NCBI GenBank assembly: GCA_037043235.1
Contig: JAWRVZ010000041.1
Coordinates: forward strand, 3,318,001-3,382,000
DNA from: Rhodeus uyekii
Lineage: Eukaryota > Chordata > Actinopteri > Cypriniformes > Acheilognathidae
Reading direction: 5' to 3'
DNA: 64,000 nucleotides
The notes beneath the pieces were generated by a model, which did not search any database, was not told the origin of the DNA, and saw nothing but the letters and a program-made list of their open reading frames with translations. The translations under genes were made by a program, and so were the position numbers. The stretch's first letter is position 1; the number at the start of each line of letters is the position of its first letter. Shown piece by piece: positions 34,762-46,912 of this stretch.

Positions 34762-35935
34762 GACTGTTCCCTTTCAAGGGATCCCGCGCTGCGCCTCTGC
34801 ATATTTACGTCGTGAAGCACATGTGAAATCAGTCCAATGACGGGTGACGTCACTAACCAGGAAACTATAAAGCACACCCAGACATAACGCACTAGCTTCA
34901 TGTGTTGTCTGTCTCAATTAGAGAATCTCTGTTAGAAAGGAGTTGAAAAAGAAACCATAAAACACATTGTAAAATGACTAGTAAACAGCATTTTAGAAGT
35001 TTTTTTTATCCCTGCCCTCGCTGCATCATGGGTGGGGATACACGTGCTCTTTGTGTTGCTTGTTTGGGAGTGCTGTACAATCAGTCAGCCTTTGAGATGA
35101 AAGGGTTGATTACAAGCATTGTGAGTGGCATTAAGAGCCACTTGCTCCCACCAGTTGAAGAGAATTGCTCCTCAAGGAGGATGCCTCAGTTTGTGCTCCT
35201 CATGGTTCTGTCCCGCTTCTGTCTCAGCTTTGGGGTTTGCAAAAGGGGTTGTTTGCTCCTACCGGGCGTTCTTTGAGTAGGTCATCCCTTCCTGCGGTTA
35301 CTTCCACCTCAGGTAAGGCACTGGCACTACAGAAATAATAGTAAACTATATAAAAGTAGAGGTTGTTAATATGCCAACAGGAGATACTGAAGACTTACCA
35401 CTTCAGACTACTGCAATTGAGGAGCTTGTGCAGATTGTGTCTCGGGCCATTGTTGAATTAAAAACAGCTTCACATGATTAAGGTAATGCGGCGATGATTT
35501 TGTGCTCTAGTGATATGGAAAAAATGCTTGGTTTCTTTTCAGGGACCAGTGCTGGGGGCTCCTTGTTGTTGCGTCAAGCTAACAATGGATAAGCTAAGCG
35601 TCAAGCTAAGGATATGGATAAGTGTCAAGCTAACTGGGGAGTGAATGTCTTACATATGTAGCCTTAGTTCCCTGAATAGGGAACGAGACGTTGCGTTGCC
35701 ATGCATGCCTGTCATCGTCTTGCTTCAGCCTATCAGAAGCTAGCAAGTTATGATTTGGGTATGCTTTAGTTTCCTGGTCAATAATGTCACCTGCCTATGA
35801 CGATCTAACATGCCATTGGACTGATTTCACATGTGCTTCACAATGTAATCATGCAGAGGCTTTCCTAAAGCTCGTCAATGCAGTCTCGTTTCCTATTCGG
35901 GGAACTAAGGCAACGAATGCACGTCTACTGAGACG
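34762..35935 (+). mobile_element. DIRS-type retrotransposon relic 2 with gag-like ORF
   Basis: The left end has GTTCCCTTTCAAGGGATCCC followed by GAAGCACATGTGAAATCAGT. The right end has its complement, ACTGATTTCACATGTGCTTC. A second copy of the terminal motif with TTAGTTCCCTGAATAGGGAA sits internally at about 35660-35685, as an internal complementary region would. Between them, on the plus strand, is the start of a gag-like protein. The order (gag left, internal complementary region right) fits plus orientation. Reverse transcriptase and recombinase are absent, so it is a deletion derivative. Confidence 0.7.
34974..35276 (+). pseudogene. DIRS gag-like N-terminus fragment
   Basis: The ORF begins MTSKQHFRSF and carries CPRC...ALCVACLG, a Cys-rich motif like that near the start of fish DIRS gag proteins (the family related to the LAP2alpha domain). 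After about residue 60 the similarity fades and the ORF ends without the rest of gag. It is a relic. Confidence 0.6.
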
Positions 35936-36118
35936 TTTCACTCATATTCTTGCCTTTATTGAAATTTGAACTTTAGGCCATCACCCCATTTATGAAACCT
36001 AAAAATAGCCTTTTATTTTTATAGACAAAGAAACAGTTTCCCCTCTAAAGCATAATTAGCCAATTGGGTAAAATAAATGCGGTTTACTCGCTGTGCCTGA
36101 AATTGTCACAAATATGAA

Positions 36119-36520
36119 TTATTTATTTATTTATTTATTTAGAGAGTTTTATCAGATTCATCTGAGGGATACATATAGGACACATGAGGGAAGGTAGTGA
36201 TCAGAAACAGCTCAAGGGAACGAGGTAACAATGGGGCGGGGCACATGCTGACGGACACGAACACGCAGAAAATGCAGACGCGCATCGCCATGTGTTCACA
36301 AGGATGACGAGACGGCACGCAATTGGTGTCAACAAACTGCACGCGACAAGGACAACATGAAATCACATGGACACGAGAGCGCGCACAAAACGTCACAAGA
36401 GAGAGCAGTGTTAGGGTTCTGTCGACCAACACACTAGAAACCGAAACTGACTGACAGAACCCTGACACTTTCTTTTTCTTCTTTACCTGACTGCTAATTT
36501 TACCGCAACCCAATGACTAA
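36119..36520 (-). repeat. Dispersed repeat remnant with ATTT tract
   Basis: Starts with a (TTTA)n tract (36119-36139). It then has CG-rich sequence unlike the surroundings and ends ACAGAACCCTGACA, a phrase common at the ends of cyprinid retroelement repeats. The family is not identified. The 124-residue minus-strand ORF here is not recognisable. Confidence 0.35.
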
Positions 36521-38034
36521 AATTTTAAACTCAATGACAGTAAGTTGAAATAATACACATCCCTTTAAACAGGGCTTTTCTCTGTAGATCTTCAAAATAA
36601 CTTGTCTTGTCTCTTTGAAAGCTGTATAAAGTGAGTTGGATCTCAATTCAGGTTGCAATTTTCCACATTTAAGTTTGCAAATTAAATTTTGTATTATTCC
36701 AGTTATTCCCAGAGTGTGTATGAAGGAGAGAAAGCTCAGCCAGGTGACATTAGGGGGTTTAGAAGGGTTCAGGTTTTCAGAGCAAACACAGTTTGGACCT
36801 AGTGACCTTCAGCAAATTGAGAGATATTCATGAAACCTGCTTAATAATCTTTAAAGTTCCATCTTCAAACACTGAGAAAAGTTTAAAAGACTTGACAAAT
36901 AACCTTGGAAATTATCACGTTTATGCAGTATTTTTCATTTTCTTTTTTTTTTCTTTTTTTTATAATATTGTAATAACATTAAGTCATATTTAGTCTTAAG
37001 TTAATGACTTTTTATGTTACTACATTACTGCATAATTGTATTATGATTTAATTTTCTGAGTAACGTAATTATTCCCATTGTGTATTAAATTCAGTGTGAT
37101 TCACTTTGCAAAAGGTGGGCATTGTCGATCTGGCTTCAAGATATGATATTACATTCTTCCGTCCAGCTGTTAAATTTACATGTATATTGAGTTTTTTTTG
37201 CCGGCGTACCTCCTAAGTCCACCTTCCATTTCTACCATTGATGCTTGATTCAACTTGCCATGTCTACTATCTGCACAGATATCAACAGCGTAGCTGAGTT
37301 GCAAGTTGCTAGGTTGAGGTCACAAATGGGTTGAAATTTGTATGATGTGTCGATTGTGTGACTGGGAGATAATTTCATACAAGATCTGGCAACTGGACAA
37401 CCATGGAATCATTTATGGATGTGATTATTTATATAACAGGGTTATATAAATTATGGGAGTTTCCCTGGGAAAACAAAACGAGAGGGTGTGAAATAGAGGA
37501 GGCGGGTATGGCTTATCCTACTAGTTAACATAGTTTTTACTAATGTTGTTGGCACATTGTTTAATATCTTGCAGTCAGTTTTTATTGACAACACTGTTTT
37601 TAAGTTTGTAGACTTTATATATATGTATATATTTTTTTTTTAAGTAAACAATGCTATTTTAGTATTATTTATTTAAGTATAATATTATTTTACTATTATT
37701 ATTATTATTATTCTACTATTATTTTACTATATATTATTTTATTATACATTTTCATTCTATTTTTAGTTTGTTTTTGTTATGTTTTTTTTTTGTTGTCTTT
37801 TTTTGTTGTATTTTTAATATTTCTGTGCAGTTTTATTTGTTTTTATTTCAGTTTGTCATGTTAATACTTCATATATAGTTGCCAAGGTAATATTTCTCAT
37901 TTTTGTTTTGTTTTCATTTTTCATATGAATATGTTATAGTTTTTCATTTAAAATGTATATTTCATTTTATGACCAAAAGTTATTTGTAATCTTTTTAGTT
38001 GAGCTTTTATTCATCAATAACAAAAATGTCCAGA
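36521..38034. other. Intron, no recognised feature
   Basis: AT-rich with TTATTA-type low-complexity sequence around 37650-37750. No gene is recognised. Confidence 0.5.
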
Positions 38035-38211
38035 CAATTCTGTCATCAGTAACTTTTAATCCTCAAACCTTAACAACTTACTCTCTTCTCTTTAAAACAA
38101 AGATATTTTGAAGAATGCCTTCTGTTTTTGTTCATACAAACTCCATACAATATGTTTATTTGGACCCTACTGACTTTCATTTTCTTGACCAAAGCAGTTG
38201 TATCTGTGTTA

Positions 38212-39732
38212 CAGTTTTTCTCAAATGCTAAAACGCATTTCACAAACGTTTCCTCCATGTTCCCCAATGTCTAAACACAACACCCTTTTCTAAAGCTACA
38301 TAAACACAACCACACCTTCTCACTTCAAAACTGAAACTTTCACACCAAAAGAGCAGCTCGAAGCTTTCAAAAATGTAAACACTATTCACCTCATTACACA
38401 CTAGAGCAAAACTATTGAAAACACAATGCTCAATTTGTGAGAAAGTTCTTTGTTTCATAACTGCAAATGCATATTTTTAGAGACTTTACCGTAATGGATC
38501 TTAGATTTGAGAGTTTCATATGAAGAGTATAAATCTATAGCAAATTCTGCATGTACACTATTGTAACAACTCAATGCAAAAACAGAATCTATTGCACACA
38601 ACAGTACACTTGAAAACATGATCAGGGTGTGAAGTTTTTTAATTTACTTTATTCACACCACATTCACTGTGCGGCATCATGTCGCTGAGTTGCATCGGGC
38701 CACATCACCATTGCAGGCTATATTGTCTCTTGCCAGGAAAAACATCCAGGAATGGCGAATCCATCCTTGGAAGGCCTCCACTGGGATGTCAGCACAGGCC
38801 AGCTCCATTGCCCTTAGAAGGTTCTCTCTAGTGTATGGTTGTTTGTCATAAACCTTCCATCTCCACAATGAGAAGAACTCCTCTATAGGGTTCAGGAAAA
38901 GGGAGTTGGGTGGCAGAAAGACGTTTACAGTAAAAAGTGGTTACTGTTGGTGGTGAACCACTCTCTGATTTGGTTTGTTCTGTGGAATCGTGCATTATCC
39001 CAAATGATCACATAAATGTGAAGTCCGGGCCCAGGATGATGTTGTTGGCGGTCCAGGAGCATGTCTTTTAGCTCCTCTAGGAAGGTGAGGAGACGTTGGG
39101 TGTTATAATACCCAAGGACAGCATGCCAGTGGACAAGCCCCTCCAAACCCATGGAAACCCCACAAACTCAATTACTGTTGCTCGCATCTCGTCCGTATTG
39201 ATGGTGCGAGGTTGACTTGCTCTCCCTCCTGGACCTTCTCTCTCTTGTTGGCCTGCTCCTCTTCTTCCATGGCCTGCTCTTCTCCCTCCTCTGACTCAAA
39301 TTCCTCTTCTCCTGACTCTGCCTTCTCCTTGTGTTGGTTTGGACTCTTCAGCAAACTGTGCACTCTGAACTTGCTTTTACACATGTGGTCACAGCATTAG
39401 CAACAAGTGTCTTCAATTTTGACTCGTTGTGTGTAATGAATGACGCCAGGTGTGTTCATTGTGTACAAATATTGCTGACTGTGGCAAGCATTTTGCATCA
39501 CATGAGCTTTCATTTGAGATAATGAGCAGAGTTATTTTGCAACTTGTGTTTTAGCAAGGAAAAATGTGTTAAGATTTATGAGAACGGAGGATTGTGTTTT
39601 GTGAATTGTGTCTTCATATGAAATGTGTTTATGATATTGGAAAATGATGGCTAGATTTAGTAAATGTGTTTAGACAACTGGTCATTTGGTTTAGAGGATT
39701 GGCTTTTGTGTTTTAGCATTTGAGAAAAACTG
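38212..39732 (-). mobile_element. Tc1/mariner-superfamily element with broken DDE_3 transposase
   Basis: The 1521-bp element has inverted ends CAGTTTTTCTCAAATGCTAA / TTAGCATTTGAGAAAAACTG and a TA on each side (38210-38211 and 39733-39734). On the minus strand it encodes parts of an IS630/Tc1-like transposase of the DDE_3 type. The ends are clean, but the coding region is damaged, so the copy is presumably immobile on its own, although it could still be moved in trans. Confidence 0.85.
38677..39384 (-). pseudogene. DDE_3 transposase, degenerate
   Basis: Three pieces remain on the minus strand. The N-terminal piece (39172-39384) is Glu-rich. The middle (38925-39152) has the conserved YVIIWDNARFHRT core, whose Asp is the second catalytic residue. 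The end (38677-38868) carries LWRWKVYDKQ and GWIRHSWMFF, typical of the C-terminus. The segment holding the first catalytic Asp and the helix-turn-helix is missing. Between the middle and C-terminal pieces a stop or frameshift interrupts the expected FLPPNSLFLNPIEEFF stretch, where the third acidic residue lies. It matches a transposase family abundant in fish genomes. Confidence 0.75.
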
Positions 39733-39734
39733 TA

Positions 39735-41515
39735 ATGTTCTATACATTTAAGTCACTAATCCTAACGCATACATCTTATACATCGTAACGTCTTATGTTA
39801 AATATTTGGCAACACTCTTTTTAATGGTCCCCTTTAGACACTCTTGTGACTTCTAGTAACGTTGCAACTACATGTCAGCTAACTCTCATCAGAGTATTAG
39901 TAGTTTGTCTGCTTAATATCTGATATCACTCTATTTTGATATTCCCCCAACAGACATTCTTCTGACTATAAGAAGCTTTTCAAGTGCATTTCAACTTACT
40001 CAATTAACCCTTACCCTTTATTCTGTTAATACTCTGGTGAGAGTTAATTAACATGTAGGTGAAATGTTACTTATCGTCAACAGAAAGGTTAAATGGGAAC
40101 AAAACAAAAAAGAGTAACCAAACATTTTTTTAGTAACTTTGTTGACAAGATCAGCATTTATTTTTTTCACTTTGTTTTTTGTTGAACTCCCTTCTGCTCC
40201 ATATAAACCCTCTTCTAAACTCTCTCCTGTTGTGGTTAGATGCTTTCCCCTCGCAGCAGCTCCCTTTGTACACCCCCATCTCCCAGCAGGCCATCATCAC
40301 AGGCTGGGCTTCTCTCCCCATGTTGGCCTCTCCTGATGGAGGAAGAACATCACCTCCCAAGAGAGTTGCTGATTGAAACAGATGATGAGCTGTAAAAAAT
40401 CCTATTCCGCTTCTTCCACTGTGTTGACGCAATTTATTGAAAATGTACCTTGTTCTGTTACTTTTCAACCTTCAAGACATATGCAGGCATATATAATGCA
40501 TAATATATAGAGTGTATGTAAGTGCTTGATTTTAGGTATGTGGATTGGGATTGTATTATATGCATGAGCGCTTTAGCTTCGTTTTTTTTCTTTTTTCCCT
40601 CGAGTCTGCTCGCATGCATGATGCATAATGCGAAACACAAAACATCAGACCCTACCTAATCTCTGCCAAGTCTCGTCCCCAAAAGTTCCCACTGCATCAC
40701 ATCACAGCTACACAAAATCTGGATTTTGTCTCTCAAAAGGAGCATGTCGCTTTGGTGAATGTCACATGTCATATGCCAACCTTCTGCGGCCAACGCTTGA
40801 AATTAATATGTAAGGCAGACGTATTTTTGGAGTCATTCCCAATGCATCTTTCACAGGGGCAGCTGTTGCCTGGCGGTGACACACAAACATTCGCAAACAC
40901 ATGGCGATATGGGTTCAAGGACTCATGGATGCCGCTCATAGGCATGAACCTAATGGATTTGTTTTCACTCTGCCAGCTTTCCTGGAGTTTGAATACAAAT
41001 TAGAGAAGAGGAGCTAGAATTCACACTGGATTTGGCATATCTCCTCCCACAATTCCGTCAGGTTTGCTCCTGAACAACTCTCCCCCACCAGGCTGGTGTA
41101 TTTTAATTGACTAAATGGAAAAGCCATGTACCGTCTGGAAGCTGAGGCAGTGGCTGGCAGTGTGGAGGCACATTTGTAATGAGCCTCCTTTAGAACGCAT
41201 TATATATCCACTTGTTTGCTGTTCTTCACCTGTTGAAATCATGTGACTCTATCTCTCACCCTCAATTTATTGAACACTCATAAGATGTTGTGTGAGATGT
41301 TGTATATCAGGCTCTCTTTAAAATAATGCCTCATGTACATTTGTCTCATTCCAGTTCAAGTTGGATGTGAACTGTGCATGGTCTGGCATTAATTCATCAA
41401 ATTCAGCACAATACTTAAGCATTCAGCAGTGCAACATACTTTGGTAAATGATAAATCTAGCGTAAGAAAGCAGTCAATATAGTCTGACATTTAAAGGAGC
41501 TGTTCAATTATTACA
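39735..41515. other. Intron, no recognised gene; possible conserved block
   Basis: The ORF pair at 40139-40468 is open on both strands but has no recognisable domain. The region 40640-41200 is non-repetitive and of balanced composition, and could be conserved non-coding sequence. No IGSF21 exon is visible. Confidence 0.4.
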
Positions 41516-41519
41516 ATTT

Positions 41520-41815
41520 CAATCCTTAAAAACAATGTGTGTATGTATATATACTTCTTTATAGTTTTTTTTTACCCTGATGGGAAGACGAGTAAAAAAA
41601 TCTGTATGATTTCTGTTGTTTCTTCTGTGGAACACAAAATAAAGTTTTTTCCGAAGATGGGGGACATTGAAAACATTGAAATCACATGAGTCTGATGTTG
41701 TTTTGAACTCTTTTGATTTTCTTTCATGGACAAAAAGGTTGTGTTCTCCAGAAGAAAGAAAGCCATACAGGTTTGGACCTACATTAGAGGGAGCGAATAT
41801 GAAAGAATTTAGTTT
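41520..41815 (-). repeat. GGGATAGTTCACCC-family MITE remnant
   Basis: Read on the minus strand it contains AAACCTGTATGGCTTTCTTT followed by CTTCTGGAGAACACAA, the diagnostic phrase of this abundant cyprinid repeat. Confidence 0.55.
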
Positions 41816-43192
41816 TTTGGCATCCATTTAACAGAAAAAAATTCTGTATAGGGGACAATCCGCTATAAATGACACCTTGCTCTATCGTTTCATTATATTG
41901 AATGTGACTTTGCCCAAAAGCTCTAAGTCACTTCATCTAACCTATTGTGACTTAGTTATTGTAAAATGGAAACGAGGTCTCCACCTGAGTTACAATTATA
42001 GCAAGACTATTTCTGTTGGAACATGGGAGGTTATCTCTGGACAGTTTCTGTGGTCTGCTCAACTGAAAAGACAAAGCACAACGTCTGTTTAGCTCTGTCT
42101 GTGATTAATGCTCTGGAATCTGTGTCCTTATGGCGGAATTTGGATACGCATCTATACAGCCTGGTGTTATTTTAAGTCTCTGAAGAGGCTGATGGTGTTG
42201 TAAAAATGTACAGTAGATGGTGATATATTATGCCCCCAGTTTTTCTCTCTCTGGCAGGACTCAGGAAATGCTTCATGAATTATTGTTGCCAAACCTGTTA
42301 TCTATTCATGACAGGTAATTACTCAACAGAAATATGGCTACCTTAACACCATTTGTACTTTGTCAGAACTGCTCACTTCATATGTATGGCACATTAATCG
42401 ATAGACCGTTTATGGCGTCGTCAAAGAGGATAGACAATCAGAACACACTTCAGTTTGCATGATTAGTTTTATGCAATTAAGATATTTTTTTTATTAGCAT
42501 GACCTTCTAACCACGTGCTTGACTCCCATTTGTTATTTTGCACTGCTGAGCCTGACGGCAAACTTGGATAGCGACTTCAGCTACATTTGGCTGTAAACAA
42601 ATAAACAAATGGCATAATATGCACATCATCACCCTTTTAAATCAACTAAATGATACTTGGCACCTGGCAGAGAACGTCCTTTTAGTGGCAGGAGAAGATG
42701 CGAACGAGTTGTGTCAGGAATAGCATGGTGCAATTAGGGTGTCAGCATGTTTTATGATGTTTGGCGACAGAGCTGTTTTGGTCCCTGTCAGAGCTTGTGT
42801 ATAGAGTTGTAAACGCATGTACTATATCCATGTATGCGGATTGCATTATCTAGGACAACAATGGAAGTATCTTGGTCAGCTTATATTCTGCTGAATACAA
42901 ATCGCTGTTCTGTTGTCAGGAGCCTAGGTACGAAGCGATCTCATTTAAACCCTGCAGGATGAAATGTTAATGGCAGTAAACAGCTTGAGTGACAGCATTA
43001 AATAACCCTGAAGTGAAGCCCTACAGCTAGCAGAGCTGTCGGCAAAAGCCTTCGGCTGTAAAAAACAAAGTTGCTTATGTCTGGATAATTTCCTAGAAAA
43101 GATGCATGCAAACCAGCCTGTCCTTAAAATGTACTGTTTTGTGCTTGAATCAAGATTATTGCGGCTAAAACTATATTAGAGGATATGATTGT
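41816..43192. other. Intron, no recognised feature
   Basis: Non-repetitive intronic sequence, including a stretch (42640-43070) with balanced composition. No exon is seen. Confidence 0.45.
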
Positions 43193-43440
43193 CGATGAAT
43201 ATGTCAATTTTCTAACCCTCATGTCATTCCAAAACTGTACAGCTGACTTTCTTCTGTGGAGCATAAAATAAGATATTTTAATAAGATATTTCAAATATTC
43301 CTTATCGATCATATTCAAATATGACTATAAGCCGTTTATAGATTGATATGCACTCAAAAATACTAAGCAGCACAATTGTTTTCAACATTGATAATAATAT
43401 GAAATGTTGATTGAGCTCCAAATCAACATATTATATTTTA
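43193..43440 (+). repeat. MITE remnants of two cyprinid families
   Basis: 43193-43310 contains CCCTCATGTCATTCCAAAAC and CTTTCTTCTGTGGAGCA (GGGATAGTTCACCC family). 43360-43440 contains AAGCAGCACAATTGTTTTCA and ATCAACATATTATA (family of 20002-20551). Confidence 0.55.
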
Positions 43441-44498
43441 TTATATTATTATAATATTATTTTTTAACAATGTCCTAAAGAATTAACACCAAGCAAACTA
43501 ATTTTATCTTTTGTGGGATAATGTTTTTTAAAGAGAAAATGAGCTACTCTTCCCATCAAGTACTGTGAATGATGTAATTAAATCAGTAATTTAATTAAGT
43601 CGATTAAGTCAATTAATTAAGTCATGTGTATAATTTTATAACATGTACAAATATGTACAAAAAAACTTTAGAAAGCAGAGCTGTTGATTTAAAGTGTGGG
43701 GAGATTGATTTGATTGTAATTCGTGGTGCTTTATGGAAGTGGTTTTCATGGTAACTGTGACTGTTATGGGGCCTGCAAATAGTTTGAGATTATGAAAGGG
43801 TCCTTGATTCAATATTGATTGAATCAAAATATTGAAAAACCATTGATTTAGTAGGCAATTTATTTGTCTGAGACTGTAATAAAAACAGTGAGTAGAACTT
43901 GTTATAGGTTTAGTCTGGTTTAAACCCGGACCATATTTGTTTAAGCAGGTCTGTTTTGAACTTCCCCAGCCTCTTGAGCTTGTGTGTTTGTTTGAGGTTC
44001 CCTTGTTGTCTCTTAATATATGGAAATAAGTATGAATTATTCTTTTAATGTTCTATGCAAATGAGACATCACTGGAAGCACGTTGACCTGCTGATGAATA
44101 GCTTCTTGCCGTTTAATGAGTTACAAATAACTACACTTAGTAAATGTCAACGTTTCAGTGTCTGCCCACCGAGTAGCAGTCTGGACAGTCTAATTATGGC
44201 TCATGTGAGCATGTGTTGGCTGGACACTAAAGAACCTGGGCTACAGATATTTAAACAGTCTCTCAGGAGCCTAAAGTGGCCTTGAGATGTTTTGTAATAT
44301 CTGGAGGGGGATACTTGTGCATGTTGGGTCAGTCTGTGAACACTTTGCGTGTCTAAATATGTTTTTCAAATCTCCCCCTGTTCAATCTCCCCCAGTTGCA
44401 CTCCACAATTAATGAATCAGTCATCATGGTCACAGGACTGTCTTAAAGGGACAGTTCACCCAATAATACAATTCAAGACAGAAGAAAGGGTGACCCCT
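43441..44498. other. Intron, no recognised feature
   Basis: AT-rich intronic sequence. A short TTAAAGGGACAGTTCACCCA at 44444-44463 is the end of a MITE of the GGGATAGTTCACCC family. Confidence 0.45.
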
Positions 44499-44942
44499 TT
44501 ACCTGAGACAGAAGCAAAAAGTGTGGGGTGATAAAGCCAAGCCAAAAGGAAGCACCCGATATCGGTTCCCTTTGCCCCCAAAACCAAACCTTAGGAACTT
44601 CCTGTGTTGAGGGAGGATGGATTTATTGAGGAGATTTATCATGACAAACCAGTCCTTGGACCTGAATTGTGAAATGATCAGCTTAAGAGTAAGCATTTTA
44701 AACTTGAGCTTCCCTACAGAGCAGATCTAGGATCGGATGCAATCCCCGCCTTCCTTTTTTGGAATGATAAAGTACCGGCTGTAAAATCCGGTCTCCCTGC
44801 CGGGAGGAGAAACTGTTCTATGCCCCCCTTGGCTAGCCTTTACCTTCTGTTTCGTGACCAGAATCTGCTTGGGAACTACTACTGTGTGTAGGACCCCATC
44901 TAACCATGGCGGGCGAGACCTGTGCAGGACCCAACAAGACAT
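44499..44942 (-). pseudogene. DIRS reverse transcriptase fragment
   Basis: Two adjacent ORFs in different frames cover about 135 residues of the RT domain, from PKKEGGD to LPFGLALSPHTF. The YxDD box lies beyond the end of the fragment. Frame breaks and lost catalytic residues mark it as a pseudogene. Confidence 0.75.
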
Positions 44943-45560
44943 ATTTGGCAGTGGTTTACAAAAAATTTACTTAGGTAATCAGTCTCTCTAGACTAGCCTA
45001 GACTAGCAATTCGTACAGCACACTGACGCAGCAAACCAGCAGGAAACAACAACTGACTTACCTCCTCTTGGGCTCTCTTGGAGGCCTTGAGCACCTAACT
45101 GCGAGGACATAACTGCTCGCTGGAACCACTGCACCTCAAAGCATGTGAGGTGGCAGGGTTGACAGATCGGTCCCTGGAGTGTTAACCATTTACCTACAAT
45201 GGACAAGAGAACCAGCATCTCAAGACTGAGTGACCACTTTGGTGTCCTGAAGTGGCGGACTATCAGGGAACAGCCAAACTGATTGCTGTGGGACTTTCCT
45301 TCTCAGAGGTAGCGTACCGTAAAGAGAGGGGCAAACCGTTTCCCTGCCCTGGTCCCTAGTCTTCATGCCGGGGGTACGAGTGACAATGCCCTGTCTGTGG
45401 AAGAAGCTTGTTGACAGCTGGGGCTGCCCAGAAGCCTGGATCCATGGGAGAGGCAAGGGAAGAACTTTGAAACGTTGTTTCTGAACTATTTCAGAGTTTG
45501 CCCCCTCACCCTCTGCTCTTAATGAGCTCGGTGGGTGTCAAGTTGGCTTTCAGGGATTAT
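44499..45560 (-). mobile_element. DIRS-type retrotransposon relic 3 (reverse transcriptase and gag end)
   Basis: Minus-strand peptides match DIRS pol. 44727-44942 contains GFYSRYFIIPKKEGGD, the fingers motif that precedes the first catalytic region. 44499-44696 contains WFVMINLLNK and FLRFGFGGK followed by YRVLPFGLALSPHTF, the palm region up to the LPFGL motif. The WFV.ID core that normally carries a catalytic Asp reads INL here, and frames shift between pieces. 45003-45456 is Arg/Pro-rich and probably the gag C-terminus. Neither ITR is visible nearby. Confidence 0.75.
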
Positions 45561-46842
45561 GCCGACACAGGGGAGAGAAGTTGCTTAGGTCCCAGAATAT
45601 TCTGAATAATTGGAAGTTTGGAGACTAAGCACAGAGAAGAAACTCAGTATGGCGGGCGGGAAATAACAGCAAGCTCTGATGGGAGAGGAAGTGTTTGTCT
45701 AATTTATTTCTATGACAAAGCTCGAACACGAGAGAAAATGTTAGAAAAGCGCCATACAATTACAATTAACCCTATAAAGCATACTATATCATATTTGATG
45801 CATACTTTTCTTACACCAAATCAACAAAAAATGTAATCTGTTGTACACATTCAAGTACATGCCTTACTTATAATTTTAGTATAATTTTAGTATAATTCTA
45901 AAAAAGTCCTCCTTCAGGTTGTCGTTCACATTATAAAGTAAATTTTTTATGTAGCGAATCCAGCTCAGATGGGGAGGGATCTATGTGTGTGTTTAATCAC
46001 AACATTTTACACATCAAATTGGCACATAAATCAACCACAAAGGGAAATATGTATATTGATAATTACTGACAACAGATTATAGGAATTTATGAACATATGT
46101 GACTTAATGCGTCTTGGCTATTTGATGTGCAGGTTAATCTGGAAAACAGCCTAGGAAATCAGAAAGCACCTTGAAGGTGTTTATGACTTAAGGCATATTT
46201 ATGCAAAAGAGAGCAGTGGAATGGGGGGAAACGTTCTTGAGATGCGTTCTTGAGATGCGTTTCAAAAGCCAGTGGTATGCACAATGTATTGAAAAACTCA
46301 TGTATTGAAAATCATGGAAAAGTAGAGCAGTGGAATGGAAAAGTTTATTCTGTGTGAACAGACCCTTTTGCAAAACTGCTTAAAATAGCAAATTTTCTGA
46401 CATTTTAACAGACTTTGACCATTTATGATCATTTATCTGATCATTTATCTAATCATTTATAATTAATGTTATTTAATGATATAATAGATTATACTGACTT
46501 AACTATTTAGCAGAATCTGCCATGCTAGTTGTGTTCTCTGATATGTCATAATAATGAAAAACTTTCTCATAATTATGACATTATAAGTCATTTATTTTGA
46601 TAAACTCTCAATATAATGATATACTAAGTCATAATAATGCTAAACTCTCATTATTATTACTTATAGAATCATATATTTTACTCAACTGTGGTGGAACAGG
46701 CTTCCGTATTTAAGTGATATTATTGGTTAAACAAGCTACAATACTTGACGTTCATTCGGTCTATCCAACTGCAGCATTAAATCAGATGTAATTTTGCAAT
46801 ATTGAGCATTATAACCAATCATTTAATACTTTCATTCATCAA
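45561..46842. other. Intron, no recognised gene; short repeats
   Basis: GTTCTTGAGATGC occurs twice in tandem at 46233-46259. GAGCAGTGGAATGG occurs at about 46211 and 46326. From about 46540 to 46680 variants of the words TCATAATAATG and AAACTCTCA recur, resembling a simple cyprinid repeat. Confidence 0.4.
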
Positions 46843-46912
46843 GGGTGCATTCAATTGAGCAAAAGTGATAGTGAAGACATGTATGGTAAGATTGTCATTG
46901 ATTTACATTGCA
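46843..46912 (+). repeat. Fragment of the MITE family of 20002-20551
   Basis: Contains GGGTGCATTCAATTGAGCAA and AAGTGATAGTGAAGACAT, internal phrases of that family. Confidence 0.5.
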
